From positions 1 through 28,527 of the forward strand of contig CAWUKT010000092.1 of NCBI GenBank assembly GCA_963923035.1: a stretch of DNA of 28,527 nt, read 5' to 3'. Positions within the stretch are counted from its first letter, which is position 1, and each line of letters opens with the position of its first letter. Below the pieces are notes generated by a model. It saw only the letters and a program-made list of their open reading frames with translations. It was not told where the DNA came from and ran no database searches. The stretch is from CAWUKT01 sp963923035 (lineage in GTDB: Bacteria; Bacteroidota; Bacteroidia; J057; JADKCL01). Both the position numbers and the translations under genes were made by a program. Below are positions 1-6,287 of this stretch, piece by piece.

Positions 1-141
1 TCGAAAAAAATGCTTGCCACGAGGGCGGCGCATTTTTTGTCGTCGCCTCGCTTGCATGTTCCGCTGCCACTGGCAGGGATTGGGCCATCAAATTCAATTT
101 TAACCCGCGTCGCTTCGGTGACGCTCAACCGAAGAAATGTT

Positions 142-291
142 ATGGATCAATCGCCTTTCCCTTCTGACTCGCTGGCTGAACGGCTTGCCTCGGCCCTTCG
201 ACTCGTCGAATCCTTGCCCTACGCGGAGAGTCCGCTCGAATTCCAACTCCTGTTGCGGGAGCTCCGGCAGGTACTGGGTGCCTCCGGCTGA
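142..291 (+). CDS. Small hypothetical protein, repeat copy 1 (49 aa)
   Basis: The ORF starts at the ATG in TTATGGATC and encodes an acidic, leucine-rich peptide beginning MDQSPFPSDSLAERLAS and ending LRQVLGASG. It is probably a single amphipathic helical segment, with no signal peptide or membrane span. The same ORF occurs intact in the two other repeat copies. Differences between copies are mostly conservative (D/E, S/A, V/L, L/V, E/D) without indels, which hints at coding but does not prove it. A longer upstream reading from position 10 is not conserved in the other copies. I do not recognise a family. Confidence 0.35.
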   Translation: MDQSPFPSDSLAERLASALRLVESLPYAESPLEFQLLLRELRQVLGASG

Positions 292-295
292 ACAT

Positions 296-370
296 GGGGG
301 CCAAGGCCCCCGCATTCACCTACGGTGGGAGGGCAGCGCATTGCCCCATGCGCTGGGTGGGCATCCCACC
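296..370 (+). other. Run of three hairpins after the repeat ORF
   Basis: Just after the ORF stop in copy 1 there are three inverted repeats. GGGGGCC-AA-GGCCCCC lies at 296-311, GCGCA-8 nt-TGCGC at 336-353, and GGTGGG-CAT-CCCACC at 356-370. The same series recurs at 646-720, where the first stem has one A/C mismatch, and at 996-1069, with one base less in the spacer. No T-tract follows, so this is not a typical intrinsic terminator. It may be an RNA structural element or part of a mobile REP-like unit. Confidence 0.6.
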
Positions 371-491
371 GAGAGCGGGAATTTTCCTGTCATATAAACC
401 AATTCTTCAAGCGAGGGGAGCATCTCCGATTTGCTAACGGCAGGGATTGGGCCATCAAATTCAACCCGCGTCGCTCAACCGAAGAAATGTT

Positions 492-641
492 ATGGATCAC
501 TCGCCTTTCCCTCCTGACTCGCTGGCTGAACGGCTTGCCTCGGCCCTTCGACTCGTCGAATCCCTGCCCTACGCGGAGAGTCCGCTCGAATTCCAACTCC
601 TGTTGCGGGAGCTCCGGCTGGTGCTGGGTGCCTCCGGCTGA
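492..641 (+). CDS. Small hypothetical protein, repeat copy 2 (49 aa)
   Basis: This is the second copy of the 49-codon ORF, beginning MDHSPFPPDSLAERL. Against copy 1 it differs by Q3H, S8P and Q43L plus silent changes (Leu TTG/CTG and Val GTA/GTG). It has no frameshift or stop. The function is unknown. It could equally be a non-coding part of the repeat element. Confidence 0.35.
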   Translation: MDHSPFPPDSLAERLASALRLVESLPYAESPLEFQLLLRELRLVLGASG

Positions 642-841
642 ACCTGGAGGCCAAGGCCCCCGAATTCACCTACGGTGGGAGGGCAGCGCATTGCCCCATG
701 CGCTGGGTGGGCATCCCACCGAGAGCGGGAATTTTCCTGTCATATAAACCAATTCTTCAAGCGAGGGGAGCATCTCCGATTTGCTAACGGCAGGGATTGG
801 GCCATCAAATTCAACCCGCGTCGCTCAACCGAAGAAATGTT

Positions 842-991
842 ATGGATCACTCGCCTTTCCCTTCTGAAGCGCTGGCTGAACGGCTTGCCTCGGCCCTTCG
901 ACTCCTCGAATCCTTGCCCTACGCGGAGGGTCCGCTCGAATTCCAACTTGTATTGCGGGACCTCCGGCAGGTGCTGGGTGCCTCCGGCTGA
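842..991 (+). CDS. Small hypothetical protein, repeat copy 3 (49 aa)
   Basis: This is the third and most diverged copy, beginning MDHSPFPSEALAERL. Substitutions cluster inside this ORF (D9E, S10A, V22L, S30G, L37V, E40D) while the flanking repeat sequence stays almost invariant. Conservative replacement together with invariant flanks is unexpected for either a purely neutral repeat or a strongly constrained gene. The function is unknown. Confidence 0.35.
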   Translation: MDHSPFPSEALAERLASALRLLESLPYAEGPLEFQLVLRDLRQVLGASG

Positions 992-1123
992 ACATGGGGG
1001 CCAAGGCCCCCGCATTCACCTACGGTGTGGGGCAGCGCATTGCCCCATGCGCTGGGTGGGCATCCCACCCAAAACAAATGAAAATCTGCTCTTTACGAAT
1101 TATGGAAGCGAATTTACCCCCAT

Positions 1124-1879
1124 TCACTTCTCCAACCGCCACAGGGCAGCCAAAATAGATCCGGCAACGCCGGCATTGAGCGATTCGGCCTGGCCCAGGC
1201 GGGGAATGGTGATGCGTTGGGCTTGAGGTAGTTGACGGGCGGAGTCCCGAACGCCATTGGCTTCATTGCCGATCAGAATGAAGGGGCGGTCTTGCAGGTT
1301 GACTTCGGGAAGCGGTTGGCCTTCCATATCGGCGACCCACAGATCGACTTGGAGGTGTTGAAGGGTGGTGTCGAGGTCAGCGACCTGGATGATCCGCAGT
1401 CGGAAGAGGGAGCCCATAGCGGCCCGCACCACTTTGGGGTTGAAGGGGTCGACGGTGCCCCGGGAGCAGATGAGGGTCTGGAATCCGAACCAGTCGGCGG
1501 TGCGGATGAGAGTGCCCATGTTGCCGGGATCCCGAAGATCGTCCAGGACCAGACCGGGACCTGGGGGAATTGTTTCCAGTGATTCCAGGGTTTGGAATTG
1601 TTGGGAATCGGGGAAATGGAGGACGGTAATGATGCCTTCGGAGTTCACCTGAGTGGAGAGCCGTTCGAATGTGGCGCTGTCGGTGGCGAAGGTGGGATGG
1701 GGGATCGAAGGAATCGATTCGGTTTCGCGGACAATGACCGCCTCAATCGCAAGGTCCGAGGCCAGGGCCTCGGAAAGCATCTTCTGGCCCTCGGCCAGGA
1801 ACATTCGGTGTTGATACCGGTACTTCTTCTGATGCAGGGAAGCGAAAAGTTTTAACTTTGCTTTGCTGAGGCGCTCCAT
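1124..1879 (-). CDS. SpoU/TrmH-family RNA 2'-O-methyltransferase
   Basis: This is a 251-aa SAM-dependent RNA ribose 2'-O-methyltransferase of the SPOUT (TrmH/RlmB) class. The N-terminus (about 1-95) is a substrate-binding domain of the SpoU_sub_bind type, with FLAEGQKMLSEAL, the usual 'EG.k.v.e.l' signature. The catalytic domain shows motif 1 as DLRDPGNMGTLIRTADWFG, motif 2 as FILIGNEANGVRD and motif 3 as ITIPRLGQAESLNAGVAGS. These form the trefoil knot and the SAM site. Length and both ends fit the family. The gene is transcribed away from tamL, with 64 bp between the two start codons. The substrate (23S rRNA or tRNA) cannot be assigned from sequence, so no gene symbol is given. Confidence 0.93.
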   Translation of the reverse strand: MERLSKAKLKLFASLHQKKYRYQHRMFLAEGQKMLSEALASDLAIEAVIVRETESIPSIPHPTFATDSATFERLSTQVNSEGIITVLHFPDSQQFQTLESLETIPPGPGLVLDDLRDPGNMGTLIRTADWFGFQTLICSRGTVDPFNPKVVRAAMGSLFRLRIIQVADLDTTLQHLQVDLWVADMEGQPLPEVNLQDRPFILIGNEANGVRDSARQLPQAQRITIPRLGQAESLNAGVAGSILAALWRLEK

Positions 1880-1943
1880 CCCGAAAGGTAAGCATGGTTG
1901 GGCCTATCCGGCAAGGCGATTTACCTGGGCCATCTGATTTTTA

Positions 1944-4745
1944 ATGCAGGCAAAAACCACGATCCATTCACAGTTATTCCGACACTGTACCCGAAAGTTG
2001 CGCAGGCTCTTGGGGAAGGGAGGATGGGTGATGGGATTGGTCTATTTGCTCAGTTCCTGTGCTGCCACGGAGCATTTGGGGACCGATGAACTGCTGCTAT
2101 ACAACGATCCTACTTTTGTTCGGGTGGGACTTCCTCCGGCAGATACCAACCAGTCACCGCCGGTTTTTGAAGAATTGCCGGCCGACAGCCTGGTCCTATT
2201 GGGGAGTACTTTGGTGGGGTCCGGGACCTTGTCTTCCGGCGTGCGGACCAAGGCGAACCGGCGGATGTTATTGCCCAAGACCTACCTCCACCTCTATATG
2301 CTGGGGAAAACCATGCAGCTTCCCCTCGATTCATTGGCTCCAAAAACATGGTACGGGGATTCGCTGAATGGGCGGTTTGTGAATGATATTCGGGTTTTGC
2401 AGGAGGGGAAATACACGACGATGACGGTGGTGAAGTATATGGAGCAGCGGCTGTTTCCGGGGCGATATTACTTTGATTCGTTGGGGAGTTTTCTGGAAAA
2501 TACGGCCGGGGAGGCACCTCAATTGGTGGATTCGACCCAGTTGCAGGAGGATCTGCGGAATTTGCGGGCGGTCTATTTCTCCGAGGGGTATTTCTACGCC
2601 AAGGATACCTTCCTGGTAGAGCCGCTTCAACTGAGCTACAACAAGGGGAAGGCAAGGGTGAAGTATTTGATTCAGGAGGGAAAGGCGTCGATTGTGGGGA
2701 AATATGAGTTTATGGATGAAAATGCTCCGATACCCATGCGGGAAATCCTGCGGGCAGACTCAGCCAATGCAAAAATTGTGGTGGGGAAGCGGTATACGGA
2801 AAAGAGTTTAGAGGCGGAACGGTCGCGGATTGTGACCTTGATGCGGAGCAATGGCTATTATACCTTCAATCCTTCTTTGATTCGCTTTGTCGTTGATACC
2901 GTTCCCGATACCTCTAAATATGACTTTTCCCAGCTCCGACCTTACGAACCAAGGCTTCAAGGCTATAGTCCTTGTGTCGTACGGTTGCGATTGGACCCTG
3001 CTTCTTCCAAAGTGGCGGTCCGGCAAGTGACTTTCCTGATCGAACCAGCCGAGTTCGATATGGAGCAGGATCAAATGGTAGAAATTCTCAGCTCAGAATT
3101 CCTGACAGATTCCTTGCGCGAGGCATGGGGCATCACCCAGCGCATTTTCTCCGACGACAATCCCATCATCTTTCAGGGCTATCCCCGGGTGTTCAAAAAG
3201 CTCAACCTCAACTTTTTGGAGCAGTTGATCACGTTCCGTCGAGGGGAAGGGTATTCGATTGCGGAGGAACGGACGACGCTCAAACGGTTGCAGGCCCTGG
3301 GCATCTTCAAATATGTCTTGATCAAGCACAATGTATTCGGAGATTCGCTGGACATCCGGATCGAGACTCAATTGTTGCGGAAATATCAGGTCAAGGCTGG
3401 GGTGGAAGGGTTCTCGCAAAACAATCCCCTGGTGAGCCAAAATTTGCCGGGATTGGGACTCCAATTGGGGTTACGGGACCTGATGGTATTCAAAGGAGCG
3501 GAACGATTGGATTTTTCAGCTACGGGTAGCGCGGCCTTTTTGCGGTTTGGGGAACAGGATTCGCTCCGGACCTTCTTGGAAGGATCGGCCCAATTGAGCT
3601 TTGGGGTGCCTCGCTTTCTGGTTCCCTTCGTCGGGAAGATCGTTCGAGACAATCTCCAGCGGTACAGTCCGACGACGACCTTTTCGGCCGAGGCCAGCCG
3701 GGAAGACAGCGATGCGTACACGCGCAGTTCATTGACCCTGGACTGGAATTACAACTGGCGCCATACGCTCAAACGGCCGGATCTGGCCGCCCAAAGCTCG
3801 GTTTCTCCCTACGTAATCACCTTCGTGACCAGCCGTTTGGAAGGGGCCTTCCTGCAATCCCTCCGGGACATCGAAGATGCCAACCTCAGGAACTTCCTCG
3901 CCCTGGACTTTGTGCCCCGCTTTAGCAGTTGGGGGCGCTACCAGTTTACGGTGTCGAACTACCAGACCAGCAAACGTCGGACGACGTTTTTCTTGCAGCC
4001 GGTGGCCGAGATAGGGGGCAATACGCCCTACCTGATGGATGTATTGCTGCATTTGGGCCGCGGGCTGAACGTGATTGATACCGTTCGGATTCTGGGGACC
4101 CAGGACGTCAGTTCGAAGGATTCGCGCCTCGGCAACGTCCTCTACGGACAGTACCTGAAGTCTTCGCTGGAAGGCCGGGTCAACTTGCCGTTGGGAAAGC
4201 GGGCGACCTTGGTGGCCCGCGGCTTGGTCGGCGTCGCCGCACCTTGGAATTTTGCGCCGAATGTCCCCCTGACCTCCCGCTTCTTCGCGGGCGGCACCAA
4301 CGGGATGCGCGGCTGGCTGTCGAATACCTTGGGACCAGGGACATTTTCGCCCGCCCTGGACGATACGACCCGGGCCAATTTTGGGAATTTGTTGACGATT
4401 GGCGGGGAAATGCAGATCGAAACCAATGCGGAACTTCGCCTAAATGTGTATAAGTACATCGAACTGGCCCTGTTTTCGGACCTCGGCAATGTTTGGTTCC
4501 TGCCCACCAGCACGGCCAGCTTTGTGGGTACCGGAGAGGCCAAGTTGACTCCAAATACGCTTTTCCAGCTCGGATGGGACGCTGGACTCGGGATTCGGCT
4601 CGACTTCGACTTCTTCATTTTCAGGGTCGATGTCGCCCAGCAATTGTACGCACCCGACATCCAGGACTTTGTGGTTAAAACGTTCCCCCGGGATTTGGGT
4701 GCGAACCGTTATCAAATTAATTTTGGCATAGGTTATCCGTTCTAG
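1944..4745 (+). CDS. tamL: TamL: TamA-like Omp85 outer-membrane lipoprotein
   Basis: This 933-aa protein belongs to the BamA/TamA (Omp85) superfamily, which inserts or assembles outer-membrane proteins. The N-terminus has a basic stretch (RKLRRLLGKGG), a hydrophobic stretch and a lipobox LLSSC with Cys39, as expected for the Bacteroidota lipoprotein variant TamL. POTRA-like periplasmic repeats fill about residues 45-450, and the 16-stranded beta-barrel follows. The barrel contains the conserved loop-6 motif as GGTNGMRGW (Arg789) and ends with aromatic Phe933 in FGIGYPF, the typical barrel C-terminus. I chose the start at 1944 because the next ATG (2031) would remove the positive n-region of the signal. 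TamB, often adjacent in this phylum, is not in the window; holA follows 32 bp downstream. Confidence 0.88.
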   Translation: MQAKTTIHSQLFRHCTRKLRRLLGKGGWVMGLVYLLSSCAATEHLGTDELLLYNDPTFVRVGLPPADTNQSPPVFEELPADSLVLLGSTLVGSGTLSSGVRTKANRRMLLPKTYLHLYMLGKTMQLPLDSLAPKTWYGDSLNGRFVNDIRVLQEGKYTTMTVVKYMEQRLFPGRYYFDSLGSFLENTAGEAPQLVDSTQLQEDLRNLRAVYFSEGYFYAKDTFLVEPLQLSYNKGKARVKYLIQEGKASIVGKYEFMDENAPIPMREILRADSANAKIVVGKRYTEKSLEAERSRIVTLMRSNGYYTFNPSLIRFVVDTVPDTSKYDFSQLRPYEPRLQGYSPCVVRLRLDPASSKVAVRQVTFLIEPAEFDMEQDQMVEILSSEFLTDSLREAWGITQRIFSDDNPIIFQGYPRVFKKLNLNFLEQLITFRRGEGYSIAEERTTLKRLQALGIFKYVLIKHNVFGDSLDIRIETQLLRKYQVKAGVEGFSQNNPLVSQNLPGLGLQLGLRDLMVFKGAERLDFSATGSAAFLRFGEQDSLRTFLEGSAQLSFGVPRFLVPFVGKIVRDNLQRYSPTTTFSAEASREDSDAYTRSSLTLDWNYNWRHTLKRPDLAAQSSVSPYVITFVTSRLEGAFLQSLRDIEDANLRNFLALDFVPRFSSWGRYQFTVSNYQTSKRRTTFFLQPVAEIGGNTPYLMDVLLHLGRGLNVIDTVRILGTQDVSSKDSRLGNVLYGQYLKSSLEGRVNLPLGKRATLVARGLVGVAAPWNFAPNVPLTSRFFAGGTNGMRGWLSNTLGPGTFSPALDDTTRANFGNLLTIGGEMQIETNAELRLNVYKYIELALFSDLGNVWFLPTSTASFVGTGEAKLTPNTLFQLGWDAGLGIRLDFDFFIFRVDVAQQLYAPDIQDFVVKTFPRDLGANRYQINFGIGYPF

Positions 4746-4777
4746 CGGATGGCTGCGGACCATTTGGCCACTTCCAC

Positions 4778-5788
4778 ATGAGTTTCGATAAGATCAAGCA
4801 AGACGTAGAATCCGGCAAGTTCGCCCCGGTGTATTACCTGGGCGGGGACGAGCCGTATTTTGTGGACAAGCTGGCGAAATTGATTGAGAAGAAGGCACTG
4901 AATCCGGGAGAAGAATCGTTCAACAAGGCGGTGATGTACGGGGCGGATGCGAAGGCGGGAAAATTGCTGAGCGAGTTGAAGAGTTTCCCCATGATGGCCA
5001 CCCGTCGCCTGGTGATGTTGAAGGAAGCCCAGCGCTTTCCGAAGAACGAATGGACGAAGTTGGAGCCCTATTTGCAGCAACCCGTCCAATCCACGGTTTT
5101 CGTCATCACCTTCAAGGGGAAAGATTTGGATGGCCGCTCCAAGGTCGTGAAGTCAATCCAGAAGAATGGTGTCTTCTTCAAGGCCAAACGGATGTACGAC
5201 AACCAGGTGCCACCCTGGATCCAGAATTATATTGAAAGTCGGGGCTATACCGTTCGGCCGGATGCCCTGCGCATTTTGGGGACCTATTTGGGAACCAATT
5301 TGGGTCTGATTGAGAGCGAAATCGAGAAGATTTTCCTCTACATGCGGAATGATCCCAGCAAGGAAGTCACGGCCCAGATCGTGTACGAGATGATCAACAT
5401 TGACAAGGACTTCAATGTGTTCGAGTTGATGAATTCATTGGGCGCGCGGGACCACGCCAAGAGCCATTTCATCATCAACCAGATGATGCGCAACGTCAAG
5501 GATCACCCCCCGACCTTGATTGTGTTCCAGTTGTTCCAATTTTTCTCCAAACTCTACCGGTGCCAATCCAAGCGGCTTTCCGACCCGAATGCCATTTCCC
5601 GCGAATTGGGCATTCCTCCTTTCATTGCCCGTCAGTATTCCTCCGCCGTCCGCAACTACAATGGGCGGGACCTCTACCGAAACCTCACCCATATCCTCGA
5701 CGCCGACTTGTACCTGAAGGGCATCCACAGCACGCACATGGGCCCGGACCACGTGATGAAGACCTTGGTGTACAAGCTCCTCAACTGA
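4778..5788 (+). CDS. holA: DNA polymerase III subunit delta
   Basis: This 336-aa protein is the delta subunit of the clamp loader, which opens the beta sliding clamp during replication. The N-terminal AAA+-like domain begins MSFDKIKQDVESGKFAPVYYLGGDEPYFVDKL, matching the HolA opening 'f.PvyyL.G.E.yli.k'. The segment KSFPMMATRRLVMLKEAQ is the clamp-binding region, and the C-terminal collar domain holds FELMNSLGARDHAKS and PPTLIVFQLFQFF. Length is close to the 343 aa of the E. coli protein. It starts 32 bp after tamL on the same strand and probably shares its transcript. The TGA stop overlaps an A-run that may belong to a terminator for the converging RiPP operon. Confidence 0.93.
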   Translation: MSFDKIKQDVESGKFAPVYYLGGDEPYFVDKLAKLIEKKALNPGEESFNKAVMYGADAKAGKLLSELKSFPMMATRRLVMLKEAQRFPKNEWTKLEPYLQQPVQSTVFVITFKGKDLDGRSKVVKSIQKNGVFFKAKRMYDNQVPPWIQNYIESRGYTVRPDALRILGTYLGTNLGLIESEIEKIFLYMRNDPSKEVTAQIVYEMINIDKDFNVFELMNSLGARDHAKSHFIINQMMRNVKDHPPTLIVFQLFQFFSKLYRCQSKRLSDPNAISRELGIPPFIARQYSSAVRNYNGRDLYRNLTHILDADLYLKGIHSTHMGPDHVMKTLVYKLLN

Positions 5789-5809
5789 AAAAATCCCAAT
5801 AAATATTGG
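5788..5809 (-). terminator. Possible intrinsic terminator of the RiPP operon
   Basis: Read on the minus strand, the stem CCAATA-TT-TATTGG (5809-5796) is followed by GGATTTTTT, giving a weak AT-rich hairpin plus a six-T run. It lies 62 bp beyond the stop of the last gene of the minus-strand cluster and abuts the holA stop. The stem has only 6 bp, so efficiency is doubtful. Confidence 0.35.
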
Positions 5810-5826
5810 TTTGGAATTAAATCCCC

Positions 5827-5836
5827 GGGGGGGGGG
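5827..5836. repeat. Ten-G homopolymer tract
   Basis: Ten consecutive G (with CCCC just before) lie between the holA stop and the end of the HlyD-like gene. Such tracts are prone to slippage in replication and in sequencing. It lies outside both reading frames, so a length change would not alter a protein directly. Confidence 0.85.
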
Positions 5837-5870
5837 AGAGGGAAGTGTGGAAAAAGAGAGGGGAAAGGGC

Positions 5871-6287
5871 TCAGTAAAGCCCCTTGAAGATGATGGAGAG
5901 GATATTTACCTCTTGGGTGAAGGTCGCCTCCAGCGGGGCGGCGTTGTTGGCTTGAAGCGGCAGGGCCGCTTCGGTCCGGAAGTAGCCCTGTTCGCCCCGA
6001 ACTGCATCGGGGACCAACTGGTAATTGGCGCCGGCCAATTCCAAGGTGCCAGCTCCCATTTCAAAATCCGCGGTGGTGGGAATCACCTGGACCACCGAAG
6101 GACTTTCGATCTTTACCTGAATCGGTGCCGTTCGGGGATAGCGAAATTGAAAGGTCGCGAACAGCATGACCATGAACAGGGCAAATACGATGGTGACGCC
6201 CCAGTTGATGCCCCAGCCTTTGATTTTGCGGAGGACCACCTGCGTTTCAGGAGCGCGGTTCGAGAGTTTGACGGTTGATTTAGGCAC
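5871..6287 (-). CDS. Minimal HlyD-like membrane fusion protein
   Basis: This 138-aa protein has a short cytoplasmic tail, one membrane span at about 28-47 and a periplasmic remainder rich in beta-strand pattern. The segment GWGINWGVTIVFALFMV then FRYPRTAPIQVKI matches the start of Bacteroidota HlyD-type adaptors of C39 ABC exporters (W-x-x-RWG-x-T...W-x-x-KYPD pattern). The end (LEATFTQEVNILSIIFKGLY) resembles their C-terminus. The lipoyl and coiled-coil hairpin domains that make these proteins about 400 aa are absent, as if only the anchor and the outer beta-domain remained. It starts with GTG inside the last codons of the exporter gene (8-bp overlap), implying translational coupling and a joint function. 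Homology is by pattern recognition only. Confidence 0.6.
   Translation of the reverse strand: MPKSTVKLSNRAPETQVVLRKIKGWGINWGVTIVFALFMVMLFATFQFRYPRTAPIQVKIESPSVVQVIPTTADFEMGAGTLELAGANYQLVPDAVRGEQGYFRTEAALPLQANNAAPLEATFTQEVNILSIIFKGLY

Larger units (their letters stand above)
74..1069. repeat. Tandem repeat, three copies of a 350-bp unit
   Basis: The unit starts at the motif CAGGGATTGGGCCATCAAAT at 74, 441 and 791. The inner landmark GAAGAAATGTTATGGATCA lies at 131, 481 and 831, so the period is exactly 350 bp. Copy 1 carries about 17 extra bases just before this landmark. Copy 3 stops after the last hairpin at about 1069. The copies are nearly identical outside a 150-bp ORF that carries most of the substitutions. 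Because 350 is not a multiple of 3, the array cannot encode one continuous repeated protein in a single frame. Each copy has one 49-codon ORF followed by GC-rich hairpins. I cannot tell from one locus whether this is a dispersed repetitive element or a small gene family. No transposase or terminal inverted repeat is visible. Confidence 0.9.

Noticed and set aside
74..1069. CRISPR array
   Set aside because: The repeat unit is 350 bp with near-identical whole units and no short repeat/unique spacer pattern. No cas gene is nearby.
325..1226. Longer plus-strand frames running from one repeat unit into the next
   Set aside because: Their frame shifts relative to each unit because 350 is not divisible by 3. 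They cross the hairpin block, and the last runs into the methyltransferase gene on the other strand.
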